NCBI GenBank assembly: GCA_014763765.1
Contig: JACXUT010000005.1
Location: 1 to 44,493 of the forward strand
Length of the DNA stretch: 44,493 bases
Reading direction: 5' to 3'
Origin: Micrococcales bacterium
Lineage (GTDB): Bacteria > Actinomycetota > Actinomycetes > Actinomycetales > Cellulomonadaceae
Position numbers and translations under genes: made by a program. Of the stretch, positions 8,547-16,275 are shown one piece after another. The notes below the pieces were generated by a model that saw nothing but the letters and a program-made list of their open reading frames with translations, ran no database searches and had not been told where the DNA came from. How positions within the stretch are numbered: position 1 is the stretch's first letter; every line of letters starts with the position of its first letter.

Positions 8547-10553
8547 CTAGAACGGCGGAGGCAGCTCGGCCAGCACGTCGACCTGGGACGGCGGACTCGC
8601 GGACACGTCGACGACGGCGTCCCCGCCCGGGCGCGTGAGGTAGCGGTGGCCCGCCGGGGTGACCCACTCGTAGACACCGGGCCGGAGCTGGCGCAGGCGG
8701 AAGCCTCCGTCGGTCTTGAGGCGGTGGTGCCGGCGGCACAGCACCCCGAGGTTGGCGTCGGACGTCGTGCCGAGCGGCTGCGCACCGCGCGCTCGCTCTC
8801 CCAGGGCCGTCACGTCCGACGCCCGAGCGTGACCGGCCCCGGAGGGCACGCCGTGGAACTCGAGGGTGTGGTCGAGGTCGGCGTCGGCTGCCGACACCGT
8901 GCAGCCGGGCGCCGCGCAGTGACGGTCGCGGGTGCGGACGTGCTCGTCGAGGGCTGTCGGTGGTCGGTAGCGGGTGCGACCGACGTCCAGCACGGCGCCG
9001 GAGAGCGGGTCGGTGACGATGCGGCGCCAGGTGCCGCCCGCAGCGAGCGCCCGGGCCGTCACGGCGTCGACCGGCCCGTAGCCGGCGAGCTCGCCGGGCC
9101 GGTCGTCCAGGCCGAGGAGCGTCGAGGCGGCGACGGTCACCCGGATCTGAGCGCCGGCCCGGCCTGCGCCCCGTCCGCCGCAGGCGCAGCCGCCCGTGGC
9201 ACGAGGGGCACCCGGGGCCGAGCCCTGCGCCGGCGTGGCGCCGGAGGAGCCCGGCCGCACCCGCTCGTCGCTCCCGGCAGCCGTGCCGTCGCCATCGGGC
9301 AGCACGCTGTCCTGGCTGTCCTGGCTGTCCTGGCTGTCCTGGCTGTCCGGCGCCGGGACGTCACCGACCACCAGGTCGCGCAGCCCGTCCGCGCGCAGCT
9401 GCTCGAGGGTGCGCGGGTCGCCGTGGACCCGGGCGGCTCGTGCGGTGTGCTCGAGGACGCCGTCCACCCGGGTGGCGTCCTCGGCCGCCAGGACGAGCCA
9501 CATCGACGCCATCCCGTCGGGCTCGGGGCGGGGGCGGGACACCCGGCGCCCCGTCCGGGCGAGCTCGTGCCGGGCTGCTGCTCCGTCGGGGTCGACCTCG
9601 CGCAGCGCGCGCTCGACGTCGAGCCGCACCTGCGCGGTCGACCGCTCCGGGGCCTCGGGCAGGACGAGGTCCTCGACGGCCTCCGCGACGCGCAGGTCCA
9701 GGTTCCCCAAGCGCTGCACGAGCACGGACACCTTCGCGGCGTCGAGATCGCCAGCGGCGAGCGCGGCACCGGTCGCGGGCAGCACGAGGTCCAGGACCTG
9801 GCCCTCGCGCACCAGCCGGTTCGCCACGACACGGGAGACGCCGAGGCGCATCGACAGCTCGTCCGCGGCGACGGAGCGGTGGCGCGGCAGGGGACCGACG
9901 TCGTCGTTCCACGCCGGCTCCATCTCGGGGCGCCGCGCCAGCGCCGCAGCGAGGCTCAGCGTGCGCGCGTGCGCCGCGGCCTCGAGGCGCGCGGATGCGG
10001 CGACCGCCTCGACGAGGATCTCGACGGGGACGGTCGACGGGTCGAGGTCGTCGAGCCACGCCGCGAGCGCCTGGTCGGGTGCGGCCTGCGCGACGGTCTC
10101 GATCTCGCCCAGGAGCCGGGTGCGCTCCCGTCTGGCCGCGAGGTGCACCGGCTCCTGCGGCACGACGGCGTCGGTGCCGACGGCCTCGAGAGTGTCGGTG
10201 GTGGCGCGGCCACCCGTGGTGTCGCGGCCGCCGGTGGTGTCGCGGCCACCCGTGGTGTCGCGGTCGCCGGTGGTGCCGTGGTCTCCGGGGGAGCTGGCGC
10301 CACGCGGGGCGAGGTGACGGGCGCCCGTCGTGGCGCCGGCGCCCCCGCCGCAGGGGCTCGACGCGAGGGGCCCCCGGTGGCCACCTGCTCCTCCCGGTCG
10401 CGGGTCGCGCGGTCCGCCGGCCACGGCCGCCTCGCGCGGTTCGCGACGGCGGCCCCGGGCGTCGTACACCGGCAGTGCCGACCCGGCGCGCAGCCCCCAC
10501 GAGTCGCCCGCGAGGAGCGGCTCGGGGAGGTGTTCGAGCAGGTCAGGTGCCAT
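8547..10553 (-). CDS. DUF222 / HNH endonuclease-domain protein
   Basis: The 668-residue protein has the actinobacterial DUF222 region in the middle and a C-terminal HNH nuclease domain: zinc-like cysteines C546 and C551, the metal-binding DH pair at 561-562, and C606-RR-H609-H610. These proteins are multicopy in many actinobacterial genomes and their role is unsettled; DNA cleavage is inferred from the motif. Two low-complexity insertions are encoded by perfect or near-perfect DNA repeats: a TTGGRD-type run (DNA at 10198-10287) and a QDS run (DNA at 9307-9350). Both units are multiples of three, so changes in copy number keep the frame. The ATG has a TAGCGT -10 box 6 nt upstream. Confidence 0.88.
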   Translation of the reverse strand: MAPDLLEHLPEPLLAGDSWGLRAGSALPVYDARGRRREPREAAVAGGPRDPRPGGAGGHRGPLASSPCGGGAGATTGARHLAPRGASSPGDHGTTGDRDTTGGRDTTGGRDTTGGRATTDTLEAVGTDAVVPQEPVHLAARRERTRLLGEIETVAQAAPDQALAAWLDDLDPSTVPVEILVEAVAASARLEAAAHARTLSLAAALARRPEMEPAWNDDVGPLPRHRSVAADELSMRLGVSRVVANRLVREGQVLDLVLPATGAALAAGDLDAAKVSVLVQRLGNLDLRVAEAVEDLVLPEAPERSTAQVRLDVERALREVDPDGAAARHELARTGRRVSRPRPEPDGMASMWLVLAAEDATRVDGVLEHTARAARVHGDPRTLEQLRADGLRDLVVGDVPAPDSQDSQDSQDSQDSVLPDGDGTAAGSDERVRPGSSGATPAQGSAPGAPRATGGCACGGRGAGRAGAQIRVTVAASTLLGLDDRPGELAGYGPVDAVTARALAAGGTWRRIVTDPLSGAVLDVGRTRYRPPTALDEHVRTRDRHCAAPGCTVSAADADLDHTLEFHGVPSGAGHARASDVTALGERARGAQPLGTTSDANLGVLCRRHHRLKTDGGFRLRQLRPGVYEWVTPAGHRYLTRPGGDAVVDVSASPPSQVDVLAELPPPF
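9307..9350. repeat. 9-bp tandem repeat inside the HNH gene
   Basis: CTGTCCTGG is repeated four times in a row (9307-9342) followed by a partial copy. On the coding strand it encodes a Gln-Asp-Ser run in a linker between the DUF222 region and the HNH domain. Being in frame, copy-number changes would alter only linker length. Confidence 0.9.
10198..10287. repeat. 18-bp tandem repeat inside the HNH gene
   Basis: Five copies of an 18-bp unit beginning GTGGTGTCGCGG (starts at 10198, 10216, 10234, 10252 and 10270, outer copies diverged) encode a repeated Thr-Thr-Gly-Gly-Arg-Asp run near residues 90-120. The region is unstructured in the predicted protein. Confidence 0.85.
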
Positions 10554-10559
10554 GAGAAG

Positions 10560-10565
10560 ACGCTA
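10560..10565 (-). promoter_or_regulatory. Putative -10 element of the HNH gene
   Basis: TAGCGT on the minus strand ends 6 nt before the ATG at 10553, with no Shine-Dalgarno in between. It is consistent with a leaderless transcript. Confidence 0.5.
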
Positions 10566-10666
10566 CCGACGACCTCCGACAAGAGGCCTGCCCGGGCGGT
10601 CCGCCTGGGGACGACGGGCGGTGTGTCGTGGCGTGCACGGCGTGTCGCCCCGGCCGCGCGGGCCCG

Positions 10667-10672
10667 TAGGGT
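10667..10672 (+). promoter_or_regulatory. Putative -10 element of the NYN gene
   Basis: TAGGGT ends 7 nt before the ATG at 10680, supporting that start and a leaderless transcript. The divergent HNH promoter is about 100 bp away in the same intergenic region. Confidence 0.5.
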
Positions 10673-10679
10673 GACGAGC

Positions 10680-12287
10680 ATGTCCGTCGTCGTGCCCCCT
10701 GCCGTCCGGGCCGCCGTGGTGGGGCTCGCGGCCGAGGTGCTCGGTGCGCTGGAGCCGGCCACCGTGCCGTCCGCGCTCGCCGCGGTCCGCCGTTTCGCTC
10801 CCCGCCGACGGGCCGACGCGGGCGCCGGCCCGTTGTGGCGCGCGGTCGAGGGTGACGACGCGTTCCGGGCGCGGGTCGCGCGGGCCTGGTCGCACGCGCA
10901 CCCCGACGAGGCGGCCGACCTGCTCGCCGCGGGTCGCGAGCCGTCGCCACGGTCGTCGCCACGGTCGTCGCCGTCGCCGTCGCAGCCCGCCGGGTCGGGC
11001 GCACCTGTCGCGGACCTGGATGCCGGCACGCCGTCCTCCGCGCTGGATCCGGATGCCGGCACGCGGCCCTCCGTGCCGGACCTGGATGCCGGCACGCCGC
11101 CCTCCGTGCTGGACCCGGAGGTCGGCACGCGGCCCTCCGCGCCGGACCCGGTGACGCTGGCCGTGGGCGCCGTGCTGCTGCGCCCGCCGGGATGGCAGGA
11201 CGTGGTGCGCGCGGCCGCGGCGCCGGAGGCCTGGCCCGCGGGCTCGGGCGAGGAGGATCCGAGCGCAGCCGGCGCGGGAGGCTCGCGAGGGCAGGGCACC
11301 GGCCCCGCCCAGGGCTCGGGTTCTCCCCAGGGCTCCGGCTCTCCCCAGGGCTCCGGTGCCCGCCTGGGCCCGGCCTCCCGCGGGGGCTCGGGCTCCGCGG
11401 TGGCCCCACGCCCCGACGACGTGCACCGGATCGCCGCGCGGCTGGCGGCCGAGCAGGAGCGGGCGGACGCGGCGGAGGCCGAGCTGGTCGCGCTGCGCAA
11501 GGAGCTGCGACGGCTCCGGTCGGACGCGGACCGTGCGAGGGCCGAGGCGCGGCGGGCCGCCGAGCGGGCGGCGGAGGTCGGCGCCGCCGCCGAGCGGGTG
11601 CACGCCGAGGCGGCGGCGCTCCGGGCGCGGGCCGACGAGGAACGGCGGCGCGCGGAGGAGCTGGTGCGGGCCGCCCGGGAGGACGCCGCGGTGCTGCGGG
11701 ACCTCGCGGAGGTGCGGGTGCGGCTGCTGCTGGACACGCTGGTGGAGGCGGGGTCGGCGCTGCGGGAGGAGCTGGCGCTGCCCCCGGCGGGTGCGATGCC
11801 GGCCGACCTGGTGGCGCCGGCGCCCGTGCCCGGTCCGGCCGGACGTGCGACGTCGAGGGGGCGGGGTGAGGACGACCCGGTGCTGCTGGACGAGCTGCTC
11901 GCGATGCCGAGGGCCCACCTGGTGGTCGACGGCTACAACGTCTCGAAGCTCGCCTGGCCCGACGTCCCGCTCGCCGAGCAGCGCCGCCGTCTCACCGAGC
12001 GGCTCGCGAACCTCGCCGGCCGGACGGGCGCGGAGGTGACGTGCTGCTTCGACGGGCGCGAGCCCGGGCCGCACGACCGGGCCCCGAGCGGCCCGCGCGG
12101 GGTGCGGGTGCTGTTCTCGCAGGGGGAGATCGCCGACGACCTCATCCGGCGGCTCGTGCGTGCGGAGCCGACGGGCAGGGTGGTCGTGGCGGTGACGTCC
12201 GACCGGGCGCTGGGCGCCGACCTCGAGGCGGCGGGCGCCCGGGTCCTGCCGTCGGCGACCCTGCTCGCGCGGCTCGGGCGCGTCTGA
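10680..12287 (+). CDS. Coiled-coil NYN (PIN-like ribonuclease) domain protein
   Basis: The C-terminal 120 or so residues (412-535) form a NYN/YacP-type domain, a PIN-like RNase fold. The signature VVDGYN (D417, N420) and further acidic positions D486-D487 and D508 (TSDRA) are visible and would bind metal. Before it, residues 250-345 are a long Ala/Arg/Glu-rich coiled coil. Residues 90-240 are low complexity with an 11-residue repeat and a Gly-Ser-Pro-Gln repeat. The N-terminal 85 residues look folded but I do not recognise them. An RNA-processing role is inferred from the NYN domain. The ATG at 10680 is set by the -10 box. Confidence 0.85.
   Translation: MSVVVPPAVRAAVVGLAAEVLGALEPATVPSALAAVRRFAPRRRADAGAGPLWRAVEGDDAFRARVARAWSHAHPDEAADLLAAGREPSPRSSPRSSPSPSQPAGSGAPVADLDAGTPSSALDPDAGTRPSVPDLDAGTPPSVLDPEVGTRPSAPDPVTLAVGAVLLRPPGWQDVVRAAAAPEAWPAGSGEEDPSAAGAGGSRGQGTGPAQGSGSPQGSGSPQGSGARLGPASRGGSGSAVAPRPDDVHRIAARLAAEQERADAAEAELVALRKELRRLRSDADRARAEARRAAERAAEVGAAAERVHAEAAALRARADEERRRAEELVRAAREDAAVLRDLAEVRVRLLLDTLVEAGSALREELALPPAGAMPADLVAPAPVPGPAGRATSRGRGEDDPVLLDELLAMPRAHLVVDGYNVSKLAWPDVPLAEQRRRLTERLANLAGRTGAEVTCCFDGREPGPHDRAPSGPRGVRVLFSQGEIADDLIRRLVRAEPTGRVVVAVTSDRALGADLEAAGARVLPSATLLARLGRV
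11013..11148 (+). repeat. 33-bp in-frame repeat in the NYN gene
   Basis: Four units spaced 33 bp apart (GATGCCGGCAC at 11019, 11052 and 11085; diverged copy at 11118) encode an 11-residue DAGT-containing repeat. A second short repeat of an 18-bp type, three copies around 11310-11365, encodes GSGSPQ. Both lie in the disordered linker. Confidence 0.8.
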
Positions 12288-12420
12288 CGTCGGCGCGCTT
12301 TGGACGGTCCGGCGCGCTCCGGCGCCGCGGCACCGACCGCCCACCCGCCGGGCACCCGAGCGCCCCGCGCCGGGCACCGACCACCCACGCGCGCCGACCC
12401 GGCCGCGACCGAGTCCCGCA

Positions 12421-12450
12421 GCGGGGTCCCGCGACCGCCGGCGACCCCGC
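12421..12450. terminator. Possible bidirectional terminator between the NYN and acyl-CoA synthetase genes
   Basis: GCGGGGTC (12421-12428) can pair with GACCCCGC (12443-12450), an 8-bp stem with a 14-nt loop, between two convergent genes. There is no T-tract, as usual in very GC-rich genomes. The remaining intergenic sequence (12288-12420) is C-rich with short GGGCACCGACC-like repeats and no gene. Confidence 0.45.
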
Positions 12451-12451
12451 C

Positions 12452-14263
12452 TCAGCGCCCGGGCTCGGCGGCGTAGATCGCCTCGACGTCCGTCGCGAAG
12501 TCCTTCAGGACGTGGGTGCGCCGCACGCTCAGCTTCGGCGTGAGGTGCCCGCTCGCGATGGTGAGGTCGCGCTCGAGGATGCGGTAGCGGCGGATCGACT
12601 CGGCGCGCGAGACGGCCCGGTTGGCACGCTCGACGGCTTGGTCGACGGACGCGAGCACCTCGTGGTCGTGCATGGCCTGCGCGACGGTCATCGGCTCGCG
12701 GCCGTGCGCCGAGCACCAGCCCGGCAGCCCCTCGGCGTCGAGGGTGACGAGCGCGCCGATGAACGGCCGGCCGTCCCCGACCACGACCACCTGGCTGATG
12801 AGTGGGTGGGCGCGCAGGCGGTCCTCGAGGAGCGCCGGGGCGACGTTCTTGCCGCCCGCGGTGACGATGATCTCCTTCTTGCGGCCGGTGATGCTGAGGT
12901 AGCCGTCGGCGTCGAGGGAGCCGAGGTCGCCGGTGCGGAACCAGCCGTCGTCGAACGCCTCGGCGGTGGCGACGGGGTTGCCGTGGTACCGCGTGAAGAC
13001 CTGCGGCCCGCGCACCTCGACCTCGCCGTCCGCGGCGATCCGGACGGACGTGCCGGGCAGCGGCGGCCCGACCGTGCCGATGCGCGTCTTGCCCGGCAGG
13101 TTGACGGTGGCCGGGGCGGTGGTCTCGGTCAGGCCGTACCCCTCGAGCACGCGGACGCCGATGCCGCGGAAGAAGTGCCCGAGCCGCTCGCCGAGCGGAG
13201 CCCCTCCGGAGATCGCCCACTCGACCTGGCCGCCCATGGCGTCGCGGAGCTTGTGGAACACGAGCCGGTCGGCGACGGCGTGCTGCACCCGCAGCGCGAT
13301 CCCGGGCCGGCCGTCGTCGAGCGCCCGCGAGTAGGCGATCGCGGTGCGCGCGGCCCACTGGAAGATCTTCAGCTTCCCGCCGGCGGCGGCCTTCTGCTCG
13401 GCGGAGTTGTAGACCTTCTCGAACACGCGCGGCACCGACAGGATGAAGGTCGGCCGGAACTCGCCGAGGTCCTGCAGGAGCTGCTTGGTGTCGGGCGTGT
13501 GGCCGAGGACGGAGCCCGCGGGCATGCAGAGCACCTCGACGAAGCGTGCGAACACGTGCGCGAGCGGCATGAACAGCAGCGTCCGGGAGCCGGGGGTCGC
13601 GACGACCTCGTGCAGCCCCTGGACGGCGTTGCGCGCGAGCACGGAGAAGTTGCCGTGCGTGAGCTCGACGCCCTTGGGGCGGCCGGTGGTGCCGGAGGTG
13701 TAGATGAGCGTGGCGAGGTCGTCCCGGCCGGCGACGCGGCGCCGGCGGTCGATCTCGGCGTCGGGCACGTCGCGGCCGTCGGCGACGAGGCGCTCGACGG
13801 CCCCGTCGTCGAGGACGAGGACGTCCTGCAGCAGGGGGGCCTCGGGGCGGACCTCGGCGACGGTGGCGGCGTGCTCGGCGGTCTCGACGACGAGCAGCGT
13901 CACGGCCGCGTCGGTGAGGATCCAGTGGACCTGCTCGGCGGACGAGGTCTCGTAGACGGGGACGGGCACCGCGCCGGCGCTCCACAGGGCCCAGTCGAGC
14001 AGCGTCCACTCGTAGCGGGTGCGGGACATGATGCCGACGCGGTCGCCGGGTGCGATGCCGCGGGCGACGAAGCCGCGGGCGACGTCCCGGACCTGCCGGT
14101 CGAACTCGCGGGCGCTCACCGTGTGCCAGGTGGTACCGGTCCCGGGCGTCTTGTACTCGATGAGGGGACCGTCGCCGGTCTCGGCGACGCGGGCGGCCAG
14201 CAGGTCGAGCAGGTTCTCGCGGGGCCCCGCGTCGACGAGCAGGGGTGTGCTGAACTCCTCCAT
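12452..14263 (-). CDS. fadD: Long-chain fatty-acyl-CoA synthetase (AMP-forming), FadD15-like
   Basis: The enzyme activates fatty acids with ATP and CoA via an acyl-adenylate. The 603-residue protein has the P-loop YTSGTTGRPKG (188-198), a YGLTETT motif, GWFRTGDLG and GRKKEIIV, the full adenylate-forming set. Its length, about 600 residues, matches the long FadD15-like subgroup, and the gene neighbourhood resembles that of M. tuberculosis fadD15 as I recall it. The ATG at 14263 is preceded by GGAG; a longer frame upstream would run through the promoter region. A TATGCT -10 box and an adjacent inverted repeat suggest a repressor-controlled promoter. Confidence 0.93.
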   Translation of the reverse strand: MEEFSTPLLVDAGPRENLLDLLAARVAETGDGPLIEYKTPGTGTTWHTVSAREFDRQVRDVARGFVARGIAPGDRVGIMSRTRYEWTLLDWALWSAGAVPVPVYETSSAEQVHWILTDAAVTLLVVETAEHAATVAEVRPEAPLLQDVLVLDDGAVERLVADGRDVPDAEIDRRRRVAGRDDLATLIYTSGTTGRPKGVELTHGNFSVLARNAVQGLHEVVATPGSRTLLFMPLAHVFARFVEVLCMPAGSVLGHTPDTKQLLQDLGEFRPTFILSVPRVFEKVYNSAEQKAAAGGKLKIFQWAARTAIAYSRALDDGRPGIALRVQHAVADRLVFHKLRDAMGGQVEWAISGGAPLGERLGHFFRGIGVRVLEGYGLTETTAPATVNLPGKTRIGTVGPPLPGTSVRIAADGEVEVRGPQVFTRYHGNPVATAEAFDDGWFRTGDLGSLDADGYLSITGRKKEIIVTAGGKNVAPALLEDRLRAHPLISQVVVVGDGRPFIGALVTLDAEGLPGWCSAHGREPMTVAQAMHDHEVLASVDQAVERANRAVSRAESIRRYRILERDLTIASGHLTPKLSVRRTHVLKDFATDVEAIYAAEPGR

Positions 14264-14301
14264 GGTTCTGGCTCCATCGTCAGAGGTCGGAAGGTGCCCG
14301 C

Positions 14302-14322
14302 AGCATAAGGGACTTTGGTCCC
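14302..14322 (-). promoter_or_regulatory. fadD promoter with abutting inverted repeat (possible operator)
   Basis: On the minus strand TATGCT (14302-14307) is a good -10 about 38 nt before the fadD ATG. Directly upstream, GGGAC-TTTG-GTCCC (14309-14322, given on the plus strand) is a 5-bp-arm inverted repeat lying between the -10 and the expected -35. A repressor bound there would block polymerase. The regulator is unknown. Confidence 0.45.
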
Positions 14323-14418
14323 ACATGCAGGGCGCGCGCCGTGCCGCCACCCGTCCGGGGACGGTGCGCGGCCCCGGGGCGGCGTGGGAGCGCGTTCAGG
14401 GAATCCGGGCGCGCACGC

Positions 14419-14461
14419 TAGCGTGGGCTCGCACGCGCGCGCTGCCGCCGCACCGGTGCGG
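14419..14461 (+). promoter_or_regulatory. Glucokinase promoter and leader palindrome
   Basis: TAGCGT (14419-14424) is a candidate -10 about 110 nt before the glucokinase ATG. About 24 bp downstream, CCGCACCGGTGCGG (14448-14461) is a perfect 14-bp palindrome, flanked by GCTG and CAGC that can extend the stem around a bulge. It could be an operator or a leader RNA hairpin. Confidence 0.4.
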
Positions 14462-14533
14462 CAGCACCCGGGACGCCCGGCGGCCGTGCGCCTTCGTGCG
14501 GGACGCACAACCACGACGCGGAAGCGGGGAAGC

Positions 14534-15478
14534 ATGCACGCCATCGGTGTGGACATCGGCGGGACGAAGATCGCCGCCGGTGTGGTCGACGAGGACGGCC
14601 GCATCATCGCCAAGACGCGGCGCGACACCGACCCCCGCGACTCGGGCAGCGTCGACCGCGGCGTCATCGAGGCGTGCCAGGAGCTCGCGTCCGAGCACGA
14701 GGTGGGCGCCATCGGCCTCGCCGCCCCCGGCTTCATCGGCGCGGACCAGGCGACCGTGCTGTTCACCCCGAACCTGCCGTGGCGCGACCACCCGCTGCGC
14801 GACATCGTCGCGAAGGAGCTGGGCGACGACGTCCGGATCGTCGTGGAGAACGACGCCAACGCCGCCGGCTGGGCGGAGTTCGCGTTCGGCGCCGCACGCG
14901 ACGTGCAGGACATGCTCCTGCTGACGATCGGCACGGGACTCGGCGGCGCGCTCGTCGTCGGCGGCAACCTCATCCGCGGCGCCTGGGGCGTGGCGGCCGA
15001 GGTCGGTCACATGCGCGTGGTCCCCGGCGGCCACTACTGCGGCTGCGGGCACGAGGGCTGCTGGGAGCAGTACGCCTCGGGCAGCGCCCTCGTGCGTGAC
15101 GCGCAGTCGGCCCTCATCACGCAGCCCGAGCGCGGCGCCCGCCTGCTCGAGCTGGCCGGCGGCGACGCCGACGCGCTCACCGGGCCGCAGGTGACGCAGG
15201 CCGCGCAGGAGGGCGACCCGCTGGCCGTCGAGCTCCTCGCGGAGCTCGGCCGGTGGATCGGCGAGGGCTCCGCGTCCGTCGCGGCGCTGCTCGACCCGGC
15301 GATCGTCGTCATCGGCGGTGGCGTCAGCGCGGCCGGCGACCTGCTGCTCGCCCCCGCCCGCCGCGGGTTCCTCGACCAGCTGTCGGCGCGCGGGCACCGC
15401 CCGGAGGCCACGTTCGCGCTGGCCTCGATGGGCAACGACGCGGGCATCGTCGGCGCGGCGGACCTCGCGCGGCGCTGA
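14534..15478 (+). CDS. glk: ROK-family glucokinase
   Basis: It is predicted to phosphorylate glucose to glucose-6-phosphate in the cytoplasm. The 314-residue protein has the phosphate-binding DIGGTK (7-12), catalytic D107 in ENDANA, GTGLGG (133-138), H159 and the ROK zinc motif CGCGHEGC (169-176). It resembles Streptomyces GlkA, the kinase tied to carbon repression. The phosphoryl donor (ATP or polyphosphate) cannot be settled from what I see. The ATG at 14534 has a GGGGAAG ribosome site. With the PPi-type phosphofructokinase at 17202 it supplies two early glycolytic steps in this window. Confidence 0.92.
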   Translation: MHAIGVDIGGTKIAAGVVDEDGRIIAKTRRDTDPRDSGSVDRGVIEACQELASEHEVGAIGLAAPGFIGADQATVLFTPNLPWRDHPLRDIVAKELGDDVRIVVENDANAAGWAEFAFGAARDVQDMLLLTIGTGLGGALVVGGNLIRGAWGVAAEVGHMRVVPGGHYCGCGHEGCWEQYASGSALVRDAQSALITQPERGARLLELAGGDADALTGPQVTQAAQEGDPLAVELLAELGRWIGEGSASVAALLDPAIVVIGGGVSAAGDLLLAPARRGFLDQLSARGHRPEATFALASMGNDAGIVGAADLARR

Positions 15479-15533
15479 GTCGCCCGCCGGGGCCGAGCCG
15501 CCCGCGGTGCCCAGTCGCCCGCGGGCGCGGCGA

Positions 15534-15549
15534 CGCGCGGACCCGCGCG
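15534..15549. terminator. Short hairpin between glk and a convergent membrane-protein gene
   Basis: CGCGCGG-AC-CCGCGCG is a perfect 7-bp inverted repeat (effectively 6 bp with a 4-nt loop) just before the convergent stop at 15552. It may end transcription from both sides. There is no T-tract. Confidence 0.4.
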
Positions 15550-15551
15550 GC

Positions 15552-16193
15552 TCAGACGACCGCGCCGTCCGCGTCGTCGTGGTCGTCCTCGTCGCGCCGG
15601 TGCGGCATCCGCCACAGCAGCACGACGAGCCCGAGCAGGAACACCGCGACCGACGCCTGCACGATCGCCGACGGGGCGTCGCGCCAGCCGAGCAGGACGA
15701 CGAGCCACAGCAGCGGCATCCCGCCGACCGCGAGCCACGCCATCGTGAGCAGCGGGTCGCCGCCGAGCACCGGCCCGGGGTCCGGCGGCACGAAGTGCTC
15801 CGCGTCGTCGACGCGCCGCTCCGCCTCGTCGATCTGCCCGGTGGCGTCCCAGTCCCGTCCGGTACCGCCCCCCGGGAGGCCCACGGAGCGGTCCTCGTCG
15901 GCGTCGGACCGGGCCTCGTCGCCCCCCGACCGGGCCGGACGCACGACGCGGCTGTCGGTGACCCACGGTGCGACGGGGTAGGTTACGGCGGGACCGGACG
16001 ACGTCCGCGGGTCGTCCTGGCCCGTGGCGCCGGAGGTCGACGGCCCGGTGAGGTCCGCGCCGCCCTGCAGGTCCGCGACGATCGCGGCCCACTGCTCGTC
16101 GGACACCTCGGCGGACCGGTCGGCGCGCGCGGCGTCGCGCTCGTCCCCGTCGGGGGACGGGTCGTCGGCGGGGTGGTCGGGACGCGGGGCCAT
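15552..16193 (-). CDS. Conserved small membrane protein, function unknown
   Basis: The 213-residue protein has a long acidic, disordered N-terminal part and two hydrophobic spans near residues 147-169 and 175-194, followed by a charged tail. The segment EHFVPPDPGP ahead of the first span resembles actinobacterial hypothetical proteins I recall near plsC and glucokinase genes. I cannot assign a function. The ATG at 16193 is supported by a TAGAGT -10 box 6 nt upstream, so a leaderless transcript is likely. It diverges from plsC. Confidence 0.72.
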   Translation of the reverse strand: MAPRPDHPADDPSPDGDERDAARADRSAEVSDEQWAAIVADLQGGADLTGPSTSGATGQDDPRTSSGPAVTYPVAPWVTDSRVVRPARSGGDEARSDADEDRSVGLPGGGTGRDWDATGQIDEAERRVDDAEHFVPPDPGPVLGGDPLLTMAWLAVGGMPLLWLVVLLGWRDAPSAIVQASVAVFLLGLVVLLWRMPHRRDEDDHDDADGAVV

Positions 16194-16199
16194 GGCAGC

Positions 16200-16209
16200 A
16201 CTCTAGAGT
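16200..16209. promoter_or_regulatory. Palindromic -10 box shared by divergent promoters
   Basis: ACTCTAGAGT is a perfect 10-bp palindrome that contains TAGAGT on both strands. On the minus strand this is 6 nt before the ATG of the membrane-protein gene. On the plus strand TAGAGT (16204-16209) could be the -10 of plsC with a leader of about 60 nt. The two polymerases could not bind at once, so the genes may be mutually exclusive. Confidence 0.45.
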
Positions 16210-16275
16210 CGGCTCCGAGCACAGGGCACGGGACGGGCTCGACGGTCCCGCGCGACGAGGGCGAGAGGTGGCAGG

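Noticed and set aside
6891..12287. Very long open frame on the plus strand (about 1,800 codons)
   Set aside because: Only its last 535 codons (from ATG 10680) code for the NYN protein. The rest is antisense to the exonuclease and HNH genes, is Arg/Gly-rich and matches no family. High GC content opens such frames.
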